From NCBI GenBank assembly GCA_001465115.1, contig CP013614.1, forward strand, positions 3,534,001 to 3,598,000: 64,000 nucleotides of DNA, written 5' to 3'. The translations under genes and the position numbers were made by a program. The notes beneath the pieces were generated by a model. That model searched no databases, was not told where the DNA came from, and was given only the letters and a program-made list of their open reading frames with translations. Positions 25,222 to 33,488 of this stretch are shown here, in pieces. Numbering within the stretch: the first letter of the stretch is position 1; every line of letters starts with the position of its first letter. This DNA comes from Enterococcus silesiacus. GTDB taxonomy: Bacteria; Bacillota; Bacilli; Lactobacillales; Enterococcaceae.

Positions 25222-25575
25222 ATGATAACAGTAGTAATCGCAGATCGTTTAGGTAAAGGGCAAAATGTAGCCAAAGGAGTGGAAGCCGCTGGCGGTAAAG
25301 CCGTTGTTGTACCAGGAATGGGCGCTGATATGCGTTTAGGAGATGTGATGCAGCAAGAAAATGCCGATTTAGGTATTTCATTTTGCGGAAGCGGCGGGGC
25401 TGGCGCTTTAACAGCTGCTACAAAATATGGCTATCCAGAACGCCATGGTATGCGCTCAATCGATGAAGGTGTGACGGCTATCAATGACGGCAAAACAGTT
25501 TTAGGGTTTGGGTTTATGGACCAAGAAGAATTAGGGAAACGTATAGTAGAAGCGTATCTGAAAAAGATTGGCTAA
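25222..25575 (+). CDS. SFCGS family glycine-rich protein
   Basis: A 117-residue cytoplasmic protein bearing the signature ISFCGSGGAGALTAATKYG (about residues 52-70) after a small Rossmann-like half (VVIADRLGKGQNVAKGVEAA). The family is named for this motif and has no established function. The pattern of a short beta-alpha unit, a Cys-Gly-Ser/Thr-Gly loop and then ..AxxKYG loosely recalls the RpiB/LacAB sugar-phosphate isomerase loop (CGTGxG...ANK); this is pattern-level only. First of four consecutive genes always seen here as a block with DUF4312, DUF4311 and DUF4310 products. Confidence 0.8.
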   Translation: MITVVIADRLGKGQNVAKGVEAAGGKAVVVPGMGADMRLGDVMQQENADLGISFCGSGGAGALTAATKYGYPERHGMRSIDEGVTAINDGKTVLGFGFMDQEELGKRIVEAYLKKIG

Positions 25576-25602
25576 GCATTAAAGCTGGAGGGGGAAAACC
25601 AA

Positions 25603-25977
25603 ATGGAAAAAGTAACAATTAAAAAGCGTCAGGTCATTCAGGTTGAAGGAACAGGAAAAGAAAAAAATTTAGCTTTCGCCAATGCTCTGAATCAAATCCA
25701 TAATCGTGTATTAAAGGAAAAAGATGATGTGATCGTTCGAATTGAACCTGTGGATATTCAAATTGTAAGAGCAGAACAAGAAACATTTACAGAACACTTT
25801 CTATTTTTCTTTTTACCTCGCACGCGTGCGGATTATCGCGTACTGCTGGATGTTGAAGTTGAGATCACACTGATTGAGATGGAAACGGTCTCTTTTGTAG
25901 AAAAAAAGGTTGCTGATCCAAATGGTCTTCCGATCCCTTTCGGAAAGAACAAAAGAATGCATAAGGAGGCAAATTAA
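25603..25977 (+). CDS. DUF4312 family protein
   Basis: A 124-residue soluble alpha/beta protein with no signal peptide. The N-terminal half (VIQVEGTGKEKNLAFANALNQI) is followed by a basic segment LPRTRADYRVLLDVEVEITL and a hydrophilic tail. Recognised as DUF4312 from its sequence style and its place in the SFCGS-DUF4312-DUF4311-DUF4310 set. Function unknown. ATG 25603 follows GGAGGGGGAAAACC. The next gene begins directly after the stop codon. Confidence 0.75.
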   Translation: MEKVTIKKRQVIQVEGTGKEKNLAFANALNQIHNRVLKEKDDVIVRIEPVDIQIVRAEQETFTEHFLFFFLPRTRADYRVLLDVEVEITLIEMETVSFVEKKVADPNGLPIPFGKNKRMHKEAN

Positions 25978-26760
25978 ATGGATGTTTTAGTCGTTTTACT
26001 CAAGTCATTACTGATTGGGGGATTGGTTGGATTTGCAGCAGGAGCAGGAGCTGCAAGAATGTTTCATGCACCAAGTACGCAAGGCTTAGGTGCTTTTAGA
26101 ACATTAGGAGAAATGAATGCATGTGAAGGAGATGCGGCTAGTCATTTTTCATTTGGCTTAGGTTTTTTCTTTAACGCTTGGGCTTCAACCGTTGGAGCTG
26201 GGGCATTTACGCAGGATGTGGATCACCGCGTTATTCCTAACTGGGCTGCTGCAGCTTTATTAGTAAAAAATAAAAATGTCGCTGAAACAATGCATAATCC
26301 TAAGAAAATGGGTATTTCAGGTGCAGTTGTGGGGATGTTGGTTGTGGCTTTCTTGAATACAACGGCATCCGCAATTCCGGAGTCTTTACAAGTGACAGCA
26401 ATTGCTGTTTTAGTACCTGCAGCGAACCTTTTGATCAACACAGTAATGCCAGTTTTATTCTGGCTAGCAGCAATTGATGCTGGAAAACGTTCTGGTCTTT
26501 GGGCAACAATATTTGGAGGTCTTGCAACAATGATTATGGGCAATGCCGTTCCTGGTGTGGTTTTAGGTATTTTAATTGGTAAAGGAGTCGATGAAATCGG
26601 CTGGAATAAAGTAACGAAAAGTATGATGGCAGCAGTTATTCTATTATTTGTATTGAGTGCCTTTTTCCGTGGTTTTGATTTGCAAATGATCGAAAGCTTC
26701 CGTTTACAAATTCCTGGATGGCTAGAAAACATGCATGATGTCTTCAGCATCGGTAAATAA
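25978..26760 (+). CDS. DUF4311 family membrane protein
   Basis: A 260-residue Gly/Ala-rich integral membrane protein with about six to seven hydrophobic segments. Notable is a polar, conserved-looking insert after the first segment: ARMFHAPSTQGLGAFRTLG, then EMNACEGDAASHFSFGLG, then FTQDVDHRVIPNW. Short helices separated by small residues suggest a transport or channel fold. Its start abuts the DUF4312 stop, with AAGGAGG inside the end of that gene. No assigned function; probably forms one membrane unit with the DUF4310 protein. Confidence 0.75.
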   Translation: MDVLVVLLKSLLIGGLVGFAAGAGAARMFHAPSTQGLGAFRTLGEMNACEGDAASHFSFGLGFFFNAWASTVGAGAFTQDVDHRVIPNWAAAALLVKNKNVAETMHNPKKMGISGAVVGMLVVAFLNTTASAIPESLQVTAIAVLVPAANLLINTVMPVLFWLAAIDAGKRSGLWATIFGGLATMIMGNAVPGVVLGILIGKGVDEIGWNKVTKSMMAAVILLFVLSAFFRGFDLQMIESFRLQIPGWLENMHDVFSIGK

Positions 26761-26785
26761 TTAAAAAGAAAGAGAGGGAATCATA

Positions 26786-27451
26786 ATGGAAGAAACATTG
26801 GAATTAGAAGGAAGAAAGAATTTTTGGTTTGCTGATTGGTCATTTCCGATTTTAGTTGGATTGTTGTCAGCAGGTGTTTTTGCTGGAACGCATATGTATT
26901 TTGTTTATGGTGTTGGAGCGTTTAATGAGGTAGCGATTGTTGCAATGTTAAAAGCTGGAATGGACGGCGGTTCATATGGTGCGGCGGCGGCATTTGGGGC
27001 TAGTTTCTTATTTGCTCGTATTTTGGAAGGCTCACTGGTTGGGATTTTAGATATCGGTGGTGCAATTTTAACAGGGGTTGGTATTGGGGTTCCGGCAATT
27101 CTTTTGAGTATGGGAATTGAAGCACCACTTACAAACTTTAGCCTTTCATTGTTAACTGGCATGCTTCTTGGTGTAGTCATCGGTGGGATTATTGTAATGA
27201 TTCGTAAATTTACCATCAATCAGTCAAATTCCACATTTGGTGCAGATGTCATGATGGGAGCAGGAAATGCTTCAGGACGCTTTTTAGGTCCGTTGATCAT
27301 TATCAGTGCATGTGGAGCCTCTGCACCCATCGGAATTGGCTCAGTGATCGGTGCCGTGATTTTCTATGTGTGGAAAAAACCGATAGCGGGTGGCGCAATT
27401 TTAGGCGCAATGATTTTTGGTGCAATATTCCCAGTAGATTTACCTAGTTAA
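26786..27451 (+). CDS. DUF4310 family membrane protein
   Basis: A 221-residue Gly-rich membrane protein with about five to six hydrophobic segments after a short charged N-terminus. It has alternating Gly-Ala motifs (DGGSYGAAAAFGASFLFA, GAGNASGRFLGPLIIISACG, AILGAMIFGAIFPVD). Its composition and segment pattern resemble the DUF4311 partner, so the two may be halves of a heteromeric transporter; that is inference. ATG 26786 follows AGAGAGGGAATC. It is followed by an internal promoter and the EIIC gene. Confidence 0.75.
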   Translation: MEETLELEGRKNFWFADWSFPILVGLLSAGVFAGTHMYFVYGVGAFNEVAIVAMLKAGMDGGSYGAAAAFGASFLFARILEGSLVGILDIGGAILTGVGIGVPAILLSMGIEAPLTNFSLSLLTGMLLGVVIGGIIVMIRKFTINQSNSTFGADVMMGAGNASGRFLGPLIIISACGASAPIGIGSVIGAVIFYVWKKPIAGGAILGAMIFGAIFPVDLPS

Positions 27452-27477
27452 AACCGATCCTAATTGCACTTTTCTTT

Positions 27478-27515
27478 TGAAAACCGTTTACATTATAATG
27501 TTACCATGTTATTAT
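27478..27515 (+). promoter_or_regulatory. Internal promoter with overlapping cre-like site
   Basis: TTTACA (27487-27492), a 17-bp spacer and TATTAT (27510-27515) with a TG just upstream. TGAAAACCGTTTACA (27478-27492) overlaps the -35; it resembles a CcpA cre site but has one extra base between the half-sites, so the operator call is weak. Confidence 0.45.
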
Positions 27516-27574
27516 GAATGAGAAATAATTTGATTTTTTATTTATACTAATTTTTTGAATGGAGGACAAAAGAA

Positions 27575-28894
27575 ATGAATGGTTTTGTGCAGTGGATGGA
27601 AGTAAAATTGATGCCGATTGCCAATAAGTTTGGCTCTCAAAGACATATGACAGCGATTAGAAAGGGTCTTATCGCAACGATGCCGTTGACAATTGTTGGT
27701 GCCTTTTTCACGGTATTTCAGAATATCCCGATTGATGCTTATATGAAATTTATTGAACCTTATCAAGCAGTTTTGGATATTCCATCTCGTTATACGATGG
27801 GGATTTTAGCTTTATATGCAACCTTTGGAATTGCTTCTTCTTTAGCAACGAGTTACAAGCTGGATTCTTTAACATGTGGGATTTTAGCTGTTATGGCCTT
27901 TTTAGTCACAGCAGCACCACCTACAAGAGTTTTTGAAGATGTGAAGGATGTCATTGGGACAGGACGTTATATCAATTTAGCGAATATTGGTTCAGCGTCA
28001 TTATTTGGTGCGATCGTGACAGCGCTTGTTTCTGTTGAAATTTACCGCTTCTTTATTCAAAAAAATATTACGATAAAAATGCCTGATGGTGTCCCACCTG
28101 AAGTGTCTAATTCATTTATCGCGTTGATTCCTGGCGCTGTGATTTTATTACTATTCTGGGTGATTCGTCACGTTATTGGTTTTGATTTAAATGGTTTCTT
28201 GAGTACATTATTAATGCCGTTGAAAGATACTTTGGCTGGAAACAGCTTATTTGGCGGGTTGCTTACAGTCTTCTTAATTTGTTTCTTCTGGGTCTTAGGG
28301 ATTCATGGACCAGCGATTATGGGTCCTGTCATCAGACCATTTTGGGATATGTCGATTGCTGAAAATACACTTGCTTTCCAAGAAGGCGCATCTGTTCATA
28401 ATTTGCCGAATATCTTTACAGAACAATTTTTACAATGGTTTATCTGGATCGGCGGTGCTGGTACTACTTTAGCGTTAGTCGTTTTAATGATGTTTTCTAA
28501 ATCAACTTACCTGAAAAGCTTAGGACGTTTGTCTTTCTTACCAGGATTATTCAATATTAATGAACCTGTGATTTTTGGTACACCGATCGTGATGAACCCG
28601 ATTTTGGGTATTCCGTTTATCGTAGCACCATTGATCACAACAACATTTTCTTACTTTTTAACGGTCACAAATGTAATTCCAATGATGGCGGCACGCTTAC
28701 CATTTGCCATACCTGCGCCAGTCGCTGCGTGGATGAGTACCAACTGGAGTGTTCCGGCAGCTCTGCTTGTCTGTGTCAATTTCGCGATTACTTTAGCGAT
28801 CTACTACCCGTTCTTCAAAGTATATGAAAAACAACAGTTAGACAAAGAAGCTGAAGAGTTAGCAGCTGAACAAAAAGCAAAAGCAGTTGCTTAA
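27575..28894 (+). CDS. PTS EIIC permease, lactose/cellobiose family
   Basis: A 439-residue EIIC with about ten membrane segments. Typical family regions are GLIATMPLTIVGAFFTVFQN, the FGIHGPAIMGP-like loop (ILGIHGPAIMGPVIRPFWD) and the GLFNINEPVIFGTPIVMNP signature near the sugar site. It imports and, with EIIA/EIIB, phosphorylates a sugar. No EIIA or EIIB genes lie in the operon, so these must come from elsewhere. ATG 27575 follows TGGAGGAC. The C-terminal tail is Ala/Glu/Lys-rich. Confidence 0.9.
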   Translation: MNGFVQWMEVKLMPIANKFGSQRHMTAIRKGLIATMPLTIVGAFFTVFQNIPIDAYMKFIEPYQAVLDIPSRYTMGILALYATFGIASSLATSYKLDSLTCGILAVMAFLVTAAPPTRVFEDVKDVIGTGRYINLANIGSASLFGAIVTALVSVEIYRFFIQKNITIKMPDGVPPEVSNSFIALIPGAVILLLFWVIRHVIGFDLNGFLSTLLMPLKDTLAGNSLFGGLLTVFLICFFWVLGIHGPAIMGPVIRPFWDMSIAENTLAFQEGASVHNLPNIFTEQFLQWFIWIGGAGTTLALVVLMMFSKSTYLKSLGRLSFLPGLFNINEPVIFGTPIVMNPILGIPFIVAPLITTTFSYFLTVTNVIPMMAARLPFAIPAPVAAWMSTNWSVPAALLVCVNFAITLAIYYPFFKVYEKQQLDKEAEELAAEQKAKAVA

Positions 28895-28917
28895 TTAAGT
28901 AGAGAGGAAGAGAGGAG

Positions 28918-28988
28918 AGGATGGGACAAAACCAAAAACAGTTTTGAACCATCCTTTAAATACTGATAAACGCTTCTGTACCAACCTC
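28918..28988. repeat. Intergenic hairpin element after the EIIC gene
   Basis: GGATGGGACAAAAC pairs with GTTTTGAACCATCC (28918-28957). A CGCTTCTGTACCAACCTC segment follows and partly pairs with the preceding GAGAGGAG. Related to the element 3' of rplY. Confidence 0.5.
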
Positions 28989-29006
28989 TCTTTGGTGATT
29001 AAGGTT

Positions 29007-29258
29007 ATGTTGATTTGGTTCATAGTATTTTTTATTCTTAGTCAAGTAATGATTGAAAGAAAATGGCTGCCTACAAAGTTTACAGATTTAAGATTGTTGC
29101 ATCTATGTATTGCTTCGATTGGTTTGATTTTCTTATCGATCGTAATTGGTATTTTAGTTCAACAACCTCTATTTGTAGTAGGAACGGTCACTATTTTTTG
29201 CAGTTCAGTTATCTCCTGGAGATATAGAAATAAATTCGACCATATAAAGCGAGGGTAA
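29007..29258 (+). CDS. Small hypothetical membrane protein
   Basis: An 83-residue protein with three hydrophobic segments (about 2-16, 29-48 and 51-68) and a basic C-terminus (WRYRNKFDHIKRG). Not recognised. It is inside the sugar operon and ends 5 bp before the DUF871 gene. The start is uncertain: ATG 29007 is chosen because the upstream part of the frame lies in a repeat element; GTG 28995 is possible. The ribosome site is poor. Confidence 0.5.
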   Translation: MLIWFIVFFILSQVMIERKWLPTKFTDLRLLHLCIASIGLIFLSIVIGILVQQPLFVVGTVTIFCSSVISWRYRNKFDHIKRG

Positions 29259-29263
29259 AAGTG

Positions 29264-30352
29264 ATGAAAAGAGCATTAGGTGTATCTGTTTATCCAGATC
29301 ATAGTGATATAGAAAAAGATAAAGCTTATTTAAAGAAAGCCAGTGAATGTGGATTTTCACGGATCTTTATGAGTATGCTAGAAGTAACAGAAGGCAAAGA
29401 AGTGGTCAAAGAACGGTTCAAATCACTAATCTCGTATGCAAAAAGTTTAGGCTATGAAACGATTTTAGATGTGGCACCAAATATTTTTGATGAATTACAA
29501 ATTTCATATGATGATTTAACGTTCTTTTATGAAACGGGTGCAGATGGCATTCGTTTAGATGTAGGGTTTGACGGAAATAAAGAAGCAAAGCTGACCTTTA
29601 ATCCGTTTGAATTGGCGATTGAACTAAACATGAGCAATGATGTGGCGTATTTGGATAATATCTTAACCTATGAGGCCAATGTTCCATTTCTTTATGGTTG
29701 TCATAATTTCTACCCACAAGAGGGAACGGCGTTGCCGTATGATTTTTTTGAACGTTGTAGCGTTCGTTTTAAAAAGCATGGGATTCGGACAGCGGCATTT
29801 ATTAACTCTCAGGCAGGAACGATTGGACCTTGGGATGTCAATGATGGATTGCCGACGTTAGAAATGCATCGACATTTACCAGTGGATATCCAGACAAAAC
29901 ATTTATTTGCGACAGGTTTGATCGATGATGTGATCATTGGCAATGCGTATGCTTCAGATGAGGAACTAGAATTATTAGGTAGTTTAAATCGTTATCAACT
30001 AGAATTTGCTGTGGAATTTACAAAAGATGCCAGTAAAGTTGAAAAGGAAATTACGTTGACTGAACAACACTTCCGTCGTGGTGATATCACAGATCAAGTG
30101 GTTCGTTCAACAGAAGTTCGTAAAAAATACAAAAATGAAGCGAATCCAGCACATGAGAATACGCAAGAATTCCAAGTAGGTGATGTTGTGATTGGCAATG
30201 ATTCATTTGGAAAATACAAAAATGAACTGCAAATTGTTTTACAGCCACATTCAGATGACCGTAAAAATAAAGTGGGGCAAATAACAGAGAAAGAATTGTT
30301 GTTGTTGGATTTTGTAAAACCCTGGACTAAATTTAGATTTAAAGAAAAGTAG
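29264..30352 (+). CDS. DUF871/MupG family TIM-barrel protein (phosphoglycosidase-like)
   Basis: A 362-residue protein. The N-terminal TIM barrel (about 1-240) begins KRALGVSVYPDHSD and includes GADGIRLDVGF and YGCHNFYPQEGTALPYDFF. A small C-terminal beta domain follows (VGDVVIGNDSFGKYKNELQIV). The family includes MupG of Staphylococcus aureus, a 6-phospho-N-acetylmuramidase that cleaves a PTS-imported phosphodisaccharide. Placed after an EIIC and before a deacetylase-like amidohydrolase, it probably hydrolyses the phosphorylated sugar. ATG 29264 lies 8 nt after GAGGG; a GTG at 29261 is less well placed. Confidence 0.82.
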   Translation: MKRALGVSVYPDHSDIEKDKAYLKKASECGFSRIFMSMLEVTEGKEVVKERFKSLISYAKSLGYETILDVAPNIFDELQISYDDLTFFYETGADGIRLDVGFDGNKEAKLTFNPFELAIELNMSNDVAYLDNILTYEANVPFLYGCHNFYPQEGTALPYDFFERCSVRFKKHGIRTAAFINSQAGTIGPWDVNDGLPTLEMHRHLPVDIQTKHLFATGLIDDVIIGNAYASDEELELLGSLNRYQLEFAVEFTKDASKVEKEITLTEQHFRRGDITDQVVRSTEVRKKYKNEANPAHENTQEFQVGDVVIGNDSFGKYKNELQIVLQPHSDDRKNKVGQITEKELLLLDFVKPWTKFRFKEK

Positions 30353-30360
30353 GGGATAAG

Positions 30361-31470
30361 ATGAGTTACGACTTAATCATAAAAAATGGCAAAACCATTG
30401 AAGGTAAACCAATAGAAATAGCGATCAATGCTGGAAAAATAGCAAAAGTTGCAGATAAAATCGAAGCGGACAGTAAAGAGGTTGTTGAACTAGCTGAAGG
30501 GACTTATGTATCGGCAGGTTGGATCGATGATCACGTTCATTGTTTTGAAAAAATGACCTTATACTACGATTTTCCCGATGAAATTGGTGTCAAAAAAGGC
30601 GTAACAACAGTAATTGATGCAGGTACGACTGGCGCTGAAAACATCCACGAATTTTACGACCTAGCAAAACAAGCACAAACGAATGTCTATGCGTTAGTGA
30701 ATATTTCAAAATGGGGGATTGTTGAACAGGATGAATTGGCGGATCTTAGCAAGGTGAAAGAAGAATTAGTTCATCAAGCGTTGTCTGAACTGCCGGATTT
30801 TGTCGTAGGAATCAAAGCCCGTATGAGTAAAACCGTGATCGGCGACAATGGGATCACGCCATTGGAAATGGCTAAAAAGATTCAAAAAAACAACAATGAT
30901 CTTCCGCTAATGGTGCATATTGGCTCAGCACCACCAAAATTAGATGAAATTTTGGCGCATATGTCAAAAGGGGATATTTTAACACATTGTTTCAATGGGA
31001 AAGCGAACGGAATCTTAAATCAAGAAACTGACCAAATCAAAGATTTTGCCTGGAAAGCATATGAGAAAGGTGTTATTTTTGATATAGGTCATGGGACAGA
31101 TAGTTTTAATTTTCATGTAGCTGAAACAGCCTTAAATGAAGGCATGAAAGCCACTTCGATCAGTACGGATATCTATATTCGAAACCGTGAAGCGGGTCCA
31201 GTTTATGATCTAGCGACGACCATGGAAAAACTGCGTGTCGTAGGTTATGGGTGGCCTGAAATTATCGAAAAAGTTACTATAGCTCCAGCTGAAAGTTTCC
31301 ATTTTGATACTAAAGGGCGCTTGAAAGAAGGTTACGATGGCGATATTACGATTTTTACGATCGAAGCAGGCAAAAAAACGTTAACTGATTCAAACGGATT
31401 TACAAGGGAAGCGACAGAATTGATCAAACCTGTAAAGACCATTATTGGAGGAATAGTTTATGACAATTAG
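30361..31470 (+). CDS. Amidohydrolase/deacetylase family metallohydrolase
   Basis: A 369-residue amidohydrolase-superfamily enzyme, related to proteins variously labelled dihydroorotase or adenine deaminase. Metal ligands visible: HVH in WIDDHVHCF (about 57-62), a candidate carboxylated Lys in VGIKARMS, His in LMVHIGS and ILTHCFNG, and a catalytic Asp in SISTDIYIR. In this operon it most likely removes an acyl or amide group from an amino-sugar-derived intermediate before the PLP lyase acts. It overlaps the next gene by 11 bp. ATG 30361 follows TAGGGGAT. Confidence 0.85.
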   Translation: MSYDLIIKNGKTIEGKPIEIAINAGKIAKVADKIEADSKEVVELAEGTYVSAGWIDDHVHCFEKMTLYYDFPDEIGVKKGVTTVIDAGTTGAENIHEFYDLAKQAQTNVYALVNISKWGIVEQDELADLSKVKEELVHQALSELPDFVVGIKARMSKTVIGDNGITPLEMAKKIQKNNNDLPLMVHIGSAPPKLDEILAHMSKGDILTHCFNGKANGILNQETDQIKDFAWKAYEKGVIFDIGHGTDSFNFHVAETALNEGMKATSISTDIYIRNREAGPVYDLATTMEKLRVVGYGWPEIIEKVTIAPAESFHFDTKGRLKEGYDGDITIFTIEAGKKTLTDSNGFTREATELIKPVKTIIGGIVYDN

Positions 31471-32554
31471 TTATGAAAAATTCAACTTAAAAGAAGTGAT
31501 CAATGCTTCGGGACGGATGACCATTTTAGGCGTCTCTAAAGTGTCAGAGAATGTTTTAGCCGCTCAAAAATTTGGCGGTGAACATTTCTTTGAGATGAGT
31601 GAACTAAGTATTCAAACGGGTGCTTATTTAGCCAAACTATTACATGTTGAAGATGCCCAAGTCGTCTCTTCTGCATCTGCCGGAATTGCCCAAAGCGTAG
31701 CTGCTTTGATTGGCGAAGGGTCGGTGTATCATGCCTATCATCCGTATACAGATAAGATTAACAAACGTGAAATCATTTTACCCAAAGGACATAATGTAGA
31801 TTATGGCACACCAGTTGAAGTAATGGTGGAACAAGGTGGCGGTCATGTTGTAGAAGCAGGCTATGCGAATATGTGCTCTCCAGAACATATCGAAATGATG
31901 ATCACAGACCAAACCGCAGCCATACTTTATATCAAGAGTCACCATACTGTTCAAAAAAGTATGTTAACTGTAGCAGAAGCAGCAGCAGTAGCAAAAGCGC
32001 ACAACTTACCACTGATCGTTGATGCTGCAGCGGAGGAAGACTTATTCAAGTATAGCGAAGCAGGCGCTGATCTAGTTATCTACAGTGGTGCAAAAGCTAT
32101 TGAAGGCCCAAGTGCTGGACTTGTGATTGGTCAAAAAGAATATATTGAATGGATTCGCCTACAAGGTAAAGGAATTGGGCGTGCGATGAAGATCGGCAAA
32201 GATAATATTCTAGGATTTACACAAGCAGTCGAAGATTACGTGAAAAATGGCAGTGAATCAGGAGAGTCGATGCAGGCACGTCTGTCACCGTTTATCGATG
32301 AGCTGAATAAAATCAAAAACATTGAAGCTAAAGTCGTTCAAGATGGTGCAGGCAGAGAGATATATCGTGCTAGCATCAAAGTTAGCGGCGCTAAATCGGC
32401 TAAAGAGGTTATCAAAGAATTAAGCGTAGAAAGTCCTGCGATTTACACCAGAGAATACCAAGCCAACAATGGTATTATCGAATTTGATATTCGTTCCGTG
32501 AATGAAACAGAAATGAAAAAAATCGTGACGCGTTTAACTACGATCATGAACTAA
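31460..32554 (+). CDS. dgaE: DgaE-type PLP-dependent ammonia-lyase (SelA-like fold)
   Basis: A 364-residue fold-type I PLP enzyme of the SelA-like group. It opens with EVINASGRMTILGVSKVSENV; the PLP Lys is expected in VIYSGAKAIEGPSAG (about 215). The group includes DgaE of Salmonella, which converts D-glucosaminate 6-phosphate to 2-keto-3-deoxygluconate 6-phosphate and ammonia. The adjacent DgaF-type aldolase supports the same reaction type here. It is coupled to the amidohydrolase by overlap. Confidence 0.85.
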   Translation: MTISYEKFNLKEVINASGRMTILGVSKVSENVLAAQKFGGEHFFEMSELSIQTGAYLAKLLHVEDAQVVSSASAGIAQSVAALIGEGSVYHAYHPYTDKINKREIILPKGHNVDYGTPVEVMVEQGGGHVVEAGYANMCSPEHIEMMITDQTAAILYIKSHHTVQKSMLTVAEAAAVAKAHNLPLIVDAAAEEDLFKYSEAGADLVIYSGAKAIEGPSAGLVIGQKEYIEWIRLQGKGIGRAMKIGKDNILGFTQAVEDYVKNGSESGESMQARLSPFIDELNKIKNIEAKVVQDGAGREIYRASIKVSGAKSAKEVIKELSVESPAIYTREYQANNGIIEFDIRSVNETEMKKIVTRLTTIMN

Positions 32555-32580
32555 CTAAAAATGTAGAGGAGCAATCAATT

Positions 32581-33324
32581 ATGTCATTAACACCAAACTA
32601 TTTAGAAGATCGTATTTGCCTAAATGTCCTAGCTAACTCAGTAGAAAATGCTAAAGAATGTTACGAAGCAGCTGAAGGACACATCGTTTTAGGTGTATTA
32701 TCTAAAAATTATCCAACAGATGAAGCGGCAATCGAGGATATGAAAAAATATGCTGCAGCAACGAACAATGCGTTATCGGTTGGTTTAGGTGCAGGAGATC
32801 CTAACCAAAGCCAAATGGTTTCAAGAATTTCAAAAGACTTACAACCGCAACATGTGAATCAAGTCTTTACAGGCGTTGGTACATCACGTGCGTTACTAGG
32901 ACAAAACGAAACGATAGTTAACGGTTTGGTCTCACCAACAGGCAAAGTCGGCATCGTGAATATCGCAACAGGTCCATTAAGCTCACAAACACCAGCAGGT
33001 GAAGTAACAATTGAAACGGCGATTCGTTTATTGCAAGATATGGGTGGTAGTTCAATCAAATTTTTCCCAATGAAAGGCTTAGCTCATATTGAAGAATACA
33101 AGGCTGTCGCAAGAGCATGTGCTAAATATGATTTTTATTTAGAACCAACTGGCGGGATCGATTTAGAAAACTTTGAAGAAATCGTTCAAATCGCTGTGGA
33201 TGCAGGTGTTAAAAAAATTATTCCTCATGTTTACAGTTCAATCATCGATTCAGAAACAGGCGATACAAGACCAGCTGATGTAAAAACATTACTTGGTATG
33301 ATGAAAAATACATTGAAAAAATAA
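32581..33324 (+). CDS. dgaF: KDGP aldolase family protein (DgaF type)
   Basis: A 247-residue class-I-type TIM-barrel aldolase of the DgaF group. Likely active-site elements are KFFPMKGLAHIEEY, with a Schiff-base Lys in SIKFFPMKG, and YLEPTGGIDLENF. It would split 2-keto-3-deoxy-6-phosphogluconate into pyruvate and glyceraldehyde 3-phosphate. ATG 32581 follows GTAGAGGAGCAATC. It is the last gene of the operon before a terminator. Confidence 0.87.
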   Translation: MSLTPNYLEDRICLNVLANSVENAKECYEAAEGHIVLGVLSKNYPTDEAAIEDMKKYAAATNNALSVGLGAGDPNQSQMVSRISKDLQPQHVNQVFTGVGTSRALLGQNETIVNGLVSPTGKVGIVNIATGPLSSQTPAGEVTIETAIRLLQDMGGSSIKFFPMKGLAHIEEYKAVARACAKYDFYLEPTGGIDLENFEEIVQIAVDAGVKKIIPHVYSSIIDSETGDTRPADVKTLLGMMKNTLKK

Positions 33325-33363
33325 AAGCTGAACAAACTCACTCAGGGCTGACAGAAAAATAGG

Positions 33364-33412
33364 AAACCTTGACTGTGGCGTATTGTGCCACAATAAAGGT
33401 TTATCTTTTTTC
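33364..33412 (+). terminator. Terminator of the amino-sugar operon
   Basis: AAACCTTGACTGTGGC pairs with GCCACAATAAAGGTTT, followed by ATCTTTTTT. Confidence 0.85.
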
Positions 33413-33488
33413 CGAAGACCTAGTTTGTAAAGCTAGACAAAATAAAAGCAGAACGAGCTCGTGAAGCTAGAAATAGGCAGGGATCATG

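Noticed and set aside
27478..27492. Firm CcpA cre site
   Set aside because: One base too long between half-sites compared with the consensus; kept only as a cre-like note.
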